Positions 16,867 to 25,319 of a DNA stretch of 64,000 bases are shown piece by piece (position 1 is the stretch's first letter; the number at the start of each line of letters is the position of its first letter). The translations under genes were made by a program, and so were the position numbers. The notes below the pieces were generated by a model. The model worked only from the letters and a program-made list of their open reading frames with translations, made no database searches and had not been told where the DNA came from. The DNA lies in NCBI GenBank assembly GCA_036787955.1, contig DAIQOI010000005.1, forward strand, positions 1 to 64,000. Direction: 5' to 3'. The DNA is from UBA2336 sp036787955. Lineage in GTDB: Bacteria > Bacteroidota > Bacteroidia > Cytophagales > Cyclobacteriaceae.

Positions 16867-18380
16867 TGACACGATTTCTGTTCTTTCACACGTTGCTGGT
16901 ATTCGCCCTTGTTGCCTCTGCCCAGAAAAAACAACCCTCGCTCGATGAGATTGCCACAAAACATGCAGTGCAGTCGTTTAAATTATTTTACGACCTGCTG
17001 AGCCTGCCCAATGATGCGCACTATCCGGAGGACATAGAAAAGAACGTACAATGGTGCGAAGCGGCTTTTAAAAATCGCGGATTCACTACACAACGGCTCA
17101 ACACCCCCACCGTTCCGCTGCTGCTGGCCCAACGGCCTGCAAAAAAAGCCACAAAAACTGTGTTGATATACCTGCAACTGGACGGACAACCTGTTGACCC
17201 TTCAAAATGGAACCAGGAGAGCCCATGGAAGCCTGTGCTTAAGGAAAAAGATGAACAAGACAACTGGAAAATCATCCCCTACGAACTGCTGTATGAAGGT
17301 TACCGGCCCGACTGGCGCATATTTGCCCGCGCGACATCGGATGCCAAGGGACCCGTGGCGGCCTTTCTGGCTGCGCTCGATGCCTTGCAGGAAATGAAAG
17401 CCGAGCCCAATTACAACCTCAAAGTGATCATGGATTTTGAGGAAGAGCTCGGTTCACCGCATCTGCCGGAAGCAGTAAAAAAATACCGGAATGAACTGGC
17501 CGCAGACATGCTCATCATTTTTGACGGACCACGGCATTTTTCCAACGAGCCTACTTTAAGTTTTGGTGCGCGCGGCATTTGTGAGATGACCCTGACGGTG
17601 TACGGACCGCGCCAACCTGTACACAGCGGCAACTATGGCAACTACACCCCCAACCCGGCCATGCGCCTGGCACAACTCCTGGCTTCGATGAAGGATGCAG
17701 ACGGACGGGTAACGATACCCGGATACTATGATGGTGTGAAACTTACCCAGGAAGAAAAAGCCATCCTGAGACAGGTACCCGATGATGAGCAGGTGATCAA
17801 AAAATTTCTGGGCATAGCCGAACCGGATAAAATTGGTGATAACTTTCAGGAATCCTTACAATATCCCACGCTCAACATACGCGGGATGAATGCGCTCTAC
17901 ATCGGCAACGAAGCACGCACGCTCATCCCCGATAAAGCGGTGGCTGAAATGGATATTCGTCTGGTTCCCTCCAGCGATGCCGAACGGCTGATAGGATTAA
18001 TAAAAAATCATATCATTCAACAGGGTTACTACTTGATTGACCGCGAGCCTACGGAAGAAGAGCGACTTCAATATAACCGCATTGCTGCTATCCGGTATAA
18101 TGTGGCTTATGGTCCCTTTCAAACCCCCTTTGATTCAGAAACCGGAAAATGGCTGACCCGTGCTATGGTTCGCGCATTCGGCAAGGAACCGGTACGTATC
18201 CGCATGACGGGCGGATCCATCCCCATATCTCCGTTTGTCATTACACTGGGTATTCCTGCGGTGGCTGTTCCAACGGTCAACCCCGACAACAACCAGCATG
18301 CCGAAAACGAGAACATCAGGGTTGGAAATTATGTGGAAGCAGTCAAAACCTTTTTGGCGATACTTACTGAAAAACTTTAA
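16863..18380 (+). CDS. M20-family metallohydrolase, secreted
   Basis: 505 residues with signal peptide (to about 20, ASAQKK). M20 signature blocks are present: RATSDAKGPVAAFLAAL with the bridging Asp, DFEEELGSPHL with the catalytic Glu pair, the Asp in IFDGPRHFS, and the C-terminal NQHAENENI with the last His. The first zinc-ligand block, normally His-x-Asp, reads YLQLDGQPVDPSKW, so the His is Gln. Members of this Bacteroidota group keep a two-metal-like site with this change or have altered activity. Substrate is likely a peptide or N-acyl amino acid. Confidence 0.88.
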   Translation: MMTRFLFFHTLLVFALVASAQKKQPSLDEIATKHAVQSFKLFYDLLSLPNDAHYPEDIEKNVQWCEAAFKNRGFTTQRLNTPTVPLLLAQRPAKKATKTVLIYLQLDGQPVDPSKWNQESPWKPVLKEKDEQDNWKIIPYELLYEGYRPDWRIFARATSDAKGPVAAFLAALDALQEMKAEPNYNLKVIMDFEEELGSPHLPEAVKKYRNELAADMLIIFDGPRHFSNEPTLSFGARGICEMTLTVYGPRQPVHSGNYGNYTPNPAMRLAQLLASMKDADGRVTIPGYYDGVKLTQEEKAILRQVPDDEQVIKKFLGIAEPDKIGDNFQESLQYPTLNIRGMNALYIGNEARTLIPDKAVAEMDIRLVPSSDAERLIGLIKNHIIQQGYYLIDREPTEEERLQYNRIAAIRYNVAYGPFQTPFDSETGKWLTRAMVRAFGKEPVRIRMTGGSIPISPFVITLGIPAVAVPTVNPDNNQHAENENIRVGNYVEAVKTFLAILTEKL

Positions 18381-18408
18381 CCTTATTTTACAAATGGCAA
18401 TGGTATCT

Positions 18409-18416
18409 TATCTTTG
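18409..18416 (+). promoter_or_regulatory. -7 element before the histidine kinase gene
   Basis: TATCTTTG fits TAnnTTTG and lies 28 bases ahead of the ATG at 18445. No TTG is found at the ideal upstream distance, so this is a weak call. Confidence 0.35.
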
Positions 18417-18444
18417 ATAGCAGGCGTTTTCTTAAACAAGTGCA

Positions 18445-19740
18445 ATGTACCGCAGGTCGCGCTGGATTTCCATTTTACTAGGACCCCCCCCCATTACCTC
18501 ACACCTGGAGTATAAAACAGCAGTTTTAAGGGGCGGGTTGGCCTTGCTGGCTATGGTAGTGGGTTTGTTTTACATAACCATCGACCAGATTACCGGCATC
18601 CGCGGAAACGAAGTATATTACCTACTGGCAATAGGAGGTGGCGCACTGACCCTGCTGCTGAACCGCCTCAGAAAGTTTTGTGCCGCAAGTATAGTGTTTA
18701 TGGTGATTATAAATGCCACCATTTTCCTTTTTGCCGACAACGACCCGCACTATACCGGTATTTATACTTACTTCATCTGCACCAGCCTGACAGCCTTTGC
18801 TCTTTTTGGCTATCGCTTCAGGTTTATGGCCCTGGTGTTCACCCTTATCAGCCTTGCGCTTTTTCTGATAGCCTATTGGACCGATACATCGTTGGTAAAA
18901 CGAGAGGTAGTGCCTGCAGAAATGGCCCATCTCTACCTTACCATCAACGTTACAATATCATTTATTACCTGTGTATCCATCATTTACTTTCTTATCAAAG
19001 TAAATTTTCGTTCAGAACAACTGCTCACGCAGCAAAACGAACAACTTTCACAAGCCAATGCCGAACTCGACCAGTTTGCCTACAGTGTTTCGCACGATCT
19101 GCGCGCACCGCTTAGCTCCATTCTTGGCCTGATTAATGTATATGATCTCTCGAAAAATGAAGAAGAGAAGACACACATCATTTCACTGATTAAGAACCGC
19201 GTGAAGAAGCTCGATGAGTTTATCCGCGACATCCTTAATCACTCGCGCAACATGCGCCTGCAGGTAAGCTACGAAACGGTGTATCCTTGCCTGTTGGTTC
19301 AGGAAGTACTCGCCCAGCTGAATCACATGAAAGATTTCGGCAAACAGAAAATTGAAAACCTTATACCCGAAAGTTTTACAATTGAAACCGACCGGAACCG
19401 CTTGCAGATTATCTTGTCTAATCTCATCAGCAATGCCGTTAAATATTATGATCCGGCAAAGCCTGAGCCCTACATTCGCATTGAAGCAGATAAAAATAAA
19501 ACACACTGGACTTTAACTGTTGCCGACAACGGCATCGGTATTGAAGACGACCATGTAAAAAATCTTTTTACCATGTTTTACCGTGCGCATGCGCATGGCG
19601 AAGGTTCAGGGCTTGGTTTATACATTGTTCATGAGATATGCCGGAAAATGGGCGGCAAAGTGTCGGTGAAATCGCAATACGGTGAAGGCAGTGAATTTAC
19701 CGTAACCCTGCCGTTAAATAACCTCAAGCAACGCGAATGA
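18445..19740 (+). CDS. membrane sensor histidine kinase
   Basis: 431 residues. Six hydrophobic segments (about 28-185) form the sensor; there is no periplasmic domain. A coiled coil (EQLLTQQNEQLSQANAELDQ) leads to the HisKA box FAYSVSHDLRAPLSSIL with phospho-acceptor His217, then the ATP-binding domain with N box NLISNAVKYYDP, G1 VADNGIGIEDD and G2 GSGLGLYIVHEI. The class resembles light/energy-sensing multi-helix kinases, but the signal is unknown, and no response regulator is adjacent. A run of nine C bases lies 13 codons after the start. The last 17 bases overlap the convergent glycosyltransferase gene. Confidence 0.92.
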   Translation: MYRRSRWISILLGPPPITSHLEYKTAVLRGGLALLAMVVGLFYITIDQITGIRGNEVYYLLAIGGGALTLLLNRLRKFCAASIVFMVIINATIFLFADNDPHYTGIYTYFICTSLTAFALFGYRFRFMALVFTLISLALFLIAYWTDTSLVKREVVPAEMAHLYLTINVTISFITCVSIIYFLIKVNFRSEQLLTQQNEQLSQANAELDQFAYSVSHDLRAPLSSILGLINVYDLSKNEEEKTHIISLIKNRVKKLDEFIRDILNHSRNMRLQVSYETVYPCLLVQEVLAQLNHMKDFGKQKIENLIPESFTIETDRNRLQIILSNLISNAVKYYDPAKPEPYIRIEADKNKTHWTLTVADNGIGIEDDHVKNLFTMFYRAHAHGEGSGLGLYIVHEICRKMGGKVSVKSQYGEGSEFTVTLPLNNLKQRE

Positions 19741-20716
19741 TATTTTCTTTTTCGGTAAAACCGGCTTTCTCGGCAACGAGATAATCTTTTTTGGAAAGCG
19801 ATTGCCGGGTAATAAGCTCGGCCAGGAAGCCGGTAACAAATAGCTGCACACCTATGATGACGGCTACCAGAGCGAGATAAAACAATGGTTGTTCGGTAAT
19901 ATCGCGTCTGAGGGGTGTACCCGAGAAGTAAATGGCGTATATTTTATCCCAAAACAACTTAGCCGTAAACAAAAAACCCACCAGAAATGACAGAATACCC
20001 AGTGTACCAAAGAAGTGCATGGGGCGCATGGCAAAGCGACCTACAAACATAATGGTGAGCAGATCCAGAAAGCCACGCACAAAGCGCTCGAAACCAAACT
20101 TGCTGTATCCGTATTTGCGCTCGTAGTGCTTCACTTCCTTCTCGGCAATTTTATGAAAGCCGGCCCATTTGGCAATAACCGGGATATAGCGATGCATCTC
20201 GCCATACACCGAAATGCTTTTCACCACTTCGCTGCGGTATGCCTTAAGTCCACAGTTAAAATCATGAATAGGAATACCCGATATTTTGCGGGTTACAAAA
20301 TTGAAAAACCGCGAAGGGATAGTTTTACTTATCGGATCTTTTCGCTTTTTCTTCCAGCCTGAAACCAGGTGGTACCCTTCTTCGGTAATCATGCGGTATA
20401 GCGCAGGTATCTCATCGGGGCTGTCCTGCAGATCGGCATCAAGCGTAACAACCACCCTGCCTGTAGCTGCGCGAAAACCCGTCTGCAACGCTGCCGATTT
20501 ACCATAATTGCGGCTGAAACGTATACCCTTTAGTCGGCCATCACTTTCACTGAGACTTTTAATCTCCTCCCACGAGCTATCTGTTGAGCCATCATCTACA
20601 AATATCACCTCATACGTAAAACCGTGTGGCTGCAATGCGCGGCTTATCCATTCGCTCAACTCGCGCAAAGATTCGGCTTCGTTGTAAACCGGTATGATGA
20701 TGGAAAGCTGCGTCAT
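19724..20716 (-). CDS. polyprenyl-phosphate glycosyltransferase, DPM1/ArnC-like (GT2)
   Basis: 330 residues. The GT-A domain shows LSIIIPVYNEAESLRELSEW, VIFVDDGSTDSSWEEI, LDADLQDSPDEIP and later the IPIHDFNCGLKAYR and GEMHRYIPV motifs that mark transferases acting on undecaprenyl phosphate. Two membrane helices follow (about 230-255 and 278-305). It should make undecaprenyl-phosphate-linked sugar on the inner face. It is the last gene of a leftward operon (BatA-like, dihydroorotase-like, two DUF4199 genes), with 44 bases before it. A paralogue is encoded at 47686. Confidence 0.92.
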   Translation of the reverse strand: MTQLSIIIPVYNEAESLRELSEWISRALQPHGFTYEVIFVDDGSTDSSWEEIKSLSESDGRLKGIRFSRNYGKSAALQTGFRAATGRVVVTLDADLQDSPDEIPALYRMITEEGYHLVSGWKKKRKDPISKTIPSRFFNFVTRKISGIPIHDFNCGLKAYRSEVVKSISVYGEMHRYIPVIAKWAGFHKIAEKEVKHYERKYGYSKFGFERFVRGFLDLLTIMFVGRFAMRPMHFFGTLGILSFLVGFLFTAKLFWDKIYAIYFSGTPLRRDITEQPLFYLALVAVIIGVQLFVTGFLAELITRQSLSKKDYLVAEKAGFTEKENIIRVA

Positions 20717-20760
20717 GCCACCTTAACCTGTATGCAAATCTGATAAAAGTTACGGTTATG

Positions 20761-21279
20761 CTAAAACGGGGGTGCCGGATTCCTCTTTTGTGTAAAAATA
20801 GATACGATCAGCGACAGTATCAGGCCGCCTACAACACCTCCGATCACATAAAATACCCAGAACAGTTTCCTTGTCCACTCAATGGCAATATCAATCTGCT
20901 CATCTGGTGTATTGCGCTCTTCCATTTGCATGCGCTGTGCTTCGAAGAAATTTTCCATGGTAGCCGGATCAATAATATTGGCATATACGTAAGTAAAAAG
21001 CCCGGCAACGACCGTTGCAACCACGCTCATCCAGAAACCAATGCCTACTCCCTGGCCATAGGTCATAAAGCCATCGCCCTGGTCTTTAAAAGCTTTATGT
21101 GCCAGCACCAGCAGTACAATGGTGAAACCGGATCCAATCCACCCCCACTTGTTATCAAAGGCATTGAGCCCGGCAATAACCAGAACGATGAAAAAAGCAA
21201 TCGAAACAAGTGCGTTGACAACGCCCCACCTGATGCCTACCGACATAACCGTGGGTGCTGATTTTGTTTGTTCTTCCAT
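20761..21279 (-). CDS. DUF4199 domain membrane protein
   Basis: 172 residues. It begins MEEQTKSAPTVMSVGIRWGV and has four membrane helices (about 13-36, 40-62, 72-100, 138-162) with the typical GQGVGIGFWMSVVATVVAGL turn and the loop QMEERNTPDEQIDIAI between helices three and four. DUF4199 is a Bacteroidota family of unknown function. It sits 6 bases after a second DUF4199 gene; the pair next to a dihydroorotase-like gene and an ArnC-like transferase is a recurring order in Cytophagales. Confidence 0.9.
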   Translation of the reverse strand: MEEQTKSAPTVMSVGIRWGVVNALVSIAFFIVLVIAGLNAFDNKWGWIGSGFTIVLLVLAHKAFKDQGDGFMTYGQGVGIGFWMSVVATVVAGLFTYVYANIIDPATMENFFEAQRMQMEERNTPDEQIDIAIEWTRKLFWVFYVIGGVVGGLILSLIVSIFTQKRNPAPPF

Positions 21280-21285
21280 ATGATT

Positions 21286-21810
21286 TCAGGTTTTAGATGG
21301 TTTTCTGAGAATCACCGCCATGACAACTCCCACCAACAGGCCGATAACCAGGCTTTGTGCCAGGTACAGCGATGCCAGTTGTGCTGCATTAGTCGCAGGA
21401 AGCAGCTCCAGATTACGTTCATAAACATCCTTTCCGATGCGCTGAATATCTTCTTCGGGGAAACTTTTCAGGTATTCCATGGTTTTCTGAACGTATTGAA
21501 CCACAAAGTTTCCTTGCAGATGTGCAAAAAGCCACAGTGCTGCCGCACCGATCAGGGCTGCCCACAGCACCAATAAGGTACTGCCTGCCATGCCCTGTAC
21601 AAAATAAAGCACCCCTCCCTGCTGGTAGTCGCGAAACTCGCGCAGAGCAAAAAAGATAAATATGGCGTATAGCGGTATGCGAACATCAAGAAAAGGCGAA
21701 ACAAGCAGCGGGTGGCGGCCCAGGTAATACATGCCGATGAGAAAGGACAAACCCAGCAAGGCTGTGAGTACCCCGTATTTGAATGTTATGATAACCAGGC
21801 TGCGAAACAT
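21286..21810 (-). CDS. DUF4199 domain membrane protein
   Basis: 174 residues with four membrane helices and the family loop near 95-125 (VQKTMEYLKSFPEEDIQRIG). It resembles its downstream neighbour in layout but not closely in sequence, so the two may form a heterodimer or have diverged early. The start codon directly abuts the stop of the dihydroorotase-like gene, a sign of tight co-translation. Confidence 0.88.
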   Translation of the reverse strand: MFRSLVIITFKYGVLTALLGLSFLIGMYYLGRHPLLVSPFLDVRIPLYAIFIFFALREFRDYQQGGVLYFVQGMAGSTLLVLWAALIGAAALWLFAHLQGNFVVQYVQKTMEYLKSFPEEDIQRIGKDVYERNLELLPATNAAQLASLYLAQSLVIGLLVGVVMAVILRKPSKT

Positions 21811-23070
21811 TTAATCAAAAACACGATAACGGCCATTGTTAAAAACTGCCACTGCTCTGCCTTTCAGCTTCTTGCCCCACCAGGGCGAGTTCTTTGATTT
21901 GCTTTTATTGGTTTTTTCATCCAGCACCCATTCGGCATGGGGATCGAACAGCGTTAGGTTTGCTTTTTCACCAGGCTGTATGACGGGTTGCGGAAGTCCT
22001 AAAATTTTTCGCGGATTGACAGCAATTTTTTCAATCAACAACTCCCAGGCCACCTCGGATGCCATTACAGCAAGATTACTTCCGGTTGTTTGCAAGCTAA
22101 TGATGCCGGGCTCAGCATGATCGAACTCCACCTGCTTGCTCTCTTCGTCCTGCGGCACATGGCCCGAACAGATTACATCAATGGTCCCATCCTGCAGTCC
22201 GCGAATCAACGCATCTTTGTCCCGCTTCCCGCGTAATGGCGGATATACCTTGTAGTTGGTGTCAAACGTCTCAAGCAAGGTATGATCCAGGATGGGCTGG
22301 TAAGCCGCCACATCACAGGATACCGGAAGGCTCTTTCGCGCAGCACGTAACAGGCTCACTGCCCGGGCAGTAGAGATGCGGGATACATGCAGCCGCCCTC
22401 CGCAATAGTTCAGTAGTTTTATATTTCGGCTCAGGGCAATCTCCTCGGCCAGCGCGGGCATGCCTTTTAACCCCAACCGGGCACTAACAGGGCTTTCGTC
22501 CATCTGCCCGTACAAATTCAGCCAGATGTCTTCCGGATGGTCTATGAGCAGACCATTAAAGGCCTGGAGGTATTGCAATGTTTTAAGAAAGATATCTGTG
22601 TTCCAGATGGTTTTCAGGCCATCCGTAAATCCGACTGCTCCTGCATAATGCAGGTCCATCATATCGGTAAACTCCTCTCCTTTGGTGTTGCGTGTTACGG
22701 CTGCCAGTACGTGCAACTGCACCAGCCTCCCGGCATTGCCCCGCAGAAAGTAATTCACATCGGCTTTGGTCTGAACCACCGGTTGAGTATTCGGCAAGAC
22801 AGCCAGCTCGGTAAAACCCCCGGCCATGGCGGCCTGGGTCAGCGATTCAAGGTCTTCTTTTTGTTCAGCTCCCGGCTCACCCGACTGTACGCCCAGGTCA
22901 AACCATCCCGGGCTGAGTATCATCCCTTCCGCTTCAATGACCCGGTCGGCCTCGTATGTTCTGGTGCTTATTTCTGTGATGCGGCCACTTTCAATCAACA
23001 CATTTTTAACCTTTTGATGTGCTTCAGAGTTGGGATCAAGTATTTTGGCCGACTGAATGAGAATCTTCAT
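21811..23070 (-). CDS. dihydroorotase-like amidohydrolase, probably non-catalytic
   Basis: 419 residues from ATG 23070 (MKILIQSAKILDPNSEAHQK). The amidohydrolase fold is clear, with SPGWFDLGVQSGEPGAEQKE, AAMAGGFTELAVLPNTQP and the C-terminal LTLFDP. The metal-binding His-x-His after the first strand is replaced by Gly and Gln, and the catalytic Asp position near residue 304 reads CSGHVPQDEESK where active enzymes have DH-PH. Such proteins in other bacteria act as structural partners of aspartate transcarbamoylase; none is encoded here. It lies between the BatA-like gene (44 bases upstream) and the first DUF4199 gene. Confidence 0.85.
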   Translation of the reverse strand: MKILIQSAKILDPNSEAHQKVKNVLIESGRITEISTRTYEADRVIEAEGMILSPGWFDLGVQSGEPGAEQKEDLESLTQAAMAGGFTELAVLPNTQPVVQTKADVNYFLRGNAGRLVQLHVLAAVTRNTKGEEFTDMMDLHYAGAVGFTDGLKTIWNTDIFLKTLQYLQAFNGLLIDHPEDIWLNLYGQMDESPVSARLGLKGMPALAEEIALSRNIKLLNYCGGRLHVSRISTARAVSLLRAARKSLPVSCDVAAYQPILDHTLLETFDTNYKVYPPLRGKRDKDALIRGLQDGTIDVICSGHVPQDEESKQVEFDHAEPGIISLQTTGSNLAVMASEVAWELLIEKIAVNPRKILGLPQPVIQPGEKANLTLFDPHAEWVLDEKTNKSKSKNSPWWGKKLKGRAVAVFNNGRYRVFD

Positions 23071-23114
23071 AGGCTTGCACAGGCAAAGAAACAACTTTTT
23101 TCATGAACTGCCTT

Positions 23115-25112
23115 TCATGGCCAGAAACGGACAAGCAATATTTCCGTCAGCAGAAAAATCAGGGACAAAGCAAGTGCATACCTCCACAACGGCTTGCCCA
23201 AATACTGAGCCCGAAAAGCTTTTCCGAAGTCCACGGTGGTGGTACCCGCAATAAACCGCACGTGCGGTGGATTACCCAGCTCTTTCTTCAGTGATGTTTC
23301 GTTGTGTTGTTCCAGTTCGGATTCCCGCTTATCAGGATTAAAGGCAAGTAAAGCAAGCGTATCGGTAGGATGCAAGGCATAGTAAAAACCGGGGGTCAGT
23401 ACAAAGCGCGGTAATTCCAGCATAACCCTGTTGGCCTGCATGTATTGATCGGGTATAAACTCCCGTTCCCCTGTTAATCGGATGGTCGCTGTTTCAGCCA
23501 TGTCGTCAGTACGCAACGTAACACGCGTTTCCGAAAGTGTGTAGTAAAGTTTCAGCTGTGTTTTTTTGCCCGAAACAGCCATGCGGTACATAACCGGGAG
23601 AAATAAAAAGTGTGTACCGAAATCGGTGTAATCGGGTTGGAGCGATGTGGCCAGCAAAAACAGCTGACCACTACCCTGACGAAAGCGCGAAAGCAAGGGC
23701 ATATCGTTTTTCAGTTTCAGTAAGGCCGCGCGGTCGCTGCCCCAGTCCAGTATCCGCTTTGCCTGAAATAATACCAGCCGGTTGTTGCCATCTTCAACAA
23801 TGCTGCGAAAAAACGGACTCCGAAAATCGGGCATCTGTATTTCCAGCTTCTCGTTATCTGCAACTGTTGTCAGTGGCCTGTCGGTAAGGGCAAGCAAAGG
23901 CTCAGGTACCTGCCGGGGCGAAGGTATAATCAGCAGGGTGCCTCCGCCACGCACATAGGTGCGCAACGCCTGGATAAGCAAAGCCGAAGGATTGGTCACT
24001 TCATTAAGCACAACCATGTCGGCCGACTGTATCGCTGCAAAATTCAGATTGGCTGTGGCAAAGGATTGAAACAAAAAAACATCTGCGTTACCAAAAACCG
24101 TTGAGACATATCGCGTGGCATTGTTTTCCCTGATCTCAGCTACGCGGATGCGTTCCGAGCTGTTAAGTGCGGTAAATAACTGGTTATCGAATGTGGCCGG
24201 ATAGTCGTTAAAACGAATTTCAGCCCGGCTGAAGGCAGTCAGTGCCGATGGGAGGTTAAAAGTTACCTGAACTGACCCGTGGGCAGGAATTGTAACCAGT
24301 GTGGTACCCGACTGCACGTCGTTAACCAGCAGCTTTACCGACAGTTGTTCAGCTGTCCGATTTCCGGTATTGCGTATCCGTACATGCAGTGCGTTGCGCT
24401 CGCCCTCTATAATAAAAGGATTGTCCAGCCAGGCAGTATCTACATACACATTGTTAACCGATTCCAGCGGCAGCAACATCATATACACATTGCGGGTTGT
24501 GTCGGCAAACACATCAGGGCCCGTCTCACCGGTGGTAGATTTCTGAAAATCGGAGAAAAGGTAATAATCGCCCGTTGCGCCTGCATCCTGCATGCGCCGG
24601 ACAACTTCTTTCAGCGAGCGGCTTACCGGCGACAGCCGGATGCCGGCCAGTAAATCGGTAAACTCTGCTTTCGATTTTGCCGTGTTGGAAAAAGGCGCGA
24701 AATCGTTGGTGAACAACCGGTACCGTGTATCGGGCGGAAACACATCGGCAAGCTGGCGCGCATACTGAATGGCTGCATCAAGTGCCCTTTCTTTTTCGCT
24801 CACAGGTACCGACATGCTCAGCGAGTTGTCGATATAAACCGAAACAGATCGCATATCCGACACCTGCTGTTCCGCTGGAATGAAGGGCTGCGCAAAGGCC
24901 ATCACCAAAAAGAAAAGAAACAGCAACCGCGATGCAAGGATCAGCAGGTGTTTAAGTCTTTGCCGTGAAGCGGTAGCCTGTTGTACCTGCCGCAAAAAAC
25001 GATTGGAAGAAAAGTACACCCGCTGTGTCCGGCGGAAACTGAACAGATGTACGATAACCGGAATGGCCAGAGCAGCCAAAGCCCACAAAAATGCCGGGTT
25101 TGCAAAACTCAT
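23115..25112 (-). CDS. BatA/aerotolerance-type membrane protein with vWA-like domain
   Basis: 665 residues from ATG 25112 (MSFANPAFLWALAALAIPVI), the usual start of the BatA N-terminal domain; helix two follows near residue 60-80 (HLLILASRLLFLFFLVMAFA). A vWA-like domain begins VSVYIDNSLSMSV, where the metal-site DxSxS is kept as DNSLS. The long middle part is periplasmic, beta-rich, with a ThuA/DUF4159-like segment (LRTYVRGGGTLLIIPSPRQV), and a C-terminal helix at about 640-660 anchors it. It heads the leftward operon. Function in this group is unproven. Confidence 0.85.
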   Translation of the reverse strand: MSFANPAFLWALAALAIPVIVHLFSFRRTQRVYFSSNRFLRQVQQATASRQRLKHLLILASRLLFLFFLVMAFAQPFIPAEQQVSDMRSVSVYIDNSLSMSVPVSEKERALDAAIQYARQLADVFPPDTRYRLFTNDFAPFSNTAKSKAEFTDLLAGIRLSPVSRSLKEVVRRMQDAGATGDYYLFSDFQKSTTGETGPDVFADTTRNVYMMLLPLESVNNVYVDTAWLDNPFIIEGERNALHVRIRNTGNRTAEQLSVKLLVNDVQSGTTLVTIPAHGSVQVTFNLPSALTAFSRAEIRFNDYPATFDNQLFTALNSSERIRVAEIRENNATRYVSTVFGNADVFLFQSFATANLNFAAIQSADMVVLNEVTNPSALLIQALRTYVRGGGTLLIIPSPRQVPEPLLALTDRPLTTVADNEKLEIQMPDFRSPFFRSIVEDGNNRLVLFQAKRILDWGSDRAALLKLKNDMPLLSRFRQGSGQLFLLATSLQPDYTDFGTHFLFLPVMYRMAVSGKKTQLKLYYTLSETRVTLRTDDMAETATIRLTGEREFIPDQYMQANRVMLELPRFVLTPGFYYALHPTDTLALLAFNPDKRESELEQHNETSLKKELGNPPHVRFIAGTTTVDFGKAFRAQYLGKPLWRYALALSLIFLLTEILLVRFWP

Positions 25113-25206
25113 AGGCGCAAGGTACAAAGGCAGTGCTAACCAGCCGAAATAATAAGGATAAACGGACTTTTACACCGGGCAGGTTGAACTGCCAGAAAAA
25201 ATTTTG

Positions 25207-25241
25207 TAAAAAAAAAGAACCCTCCCCCTGCGGGGAGGGTT
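25207..25241 (-). terminator. intrinsic terminator of the beta-propeller gene
   Basis: A perfect 10-base stem, aaccctcccc (25218-25227) with ggggagggtt (25232-25241) and a 4-base loop, is followed on the minus strand by a long T run. It lies about 80 bases past the stop of the gene at 25320. Confidence 0.85.
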
Positions 25242-25319
25242 GCCCTCCGTAAGCCCCATTGCCTCAAAGCCCTGTTGCTAAGGAAGGCCTGGCTGGTAGG
25301 GTTTGGTTACGCATCATAA

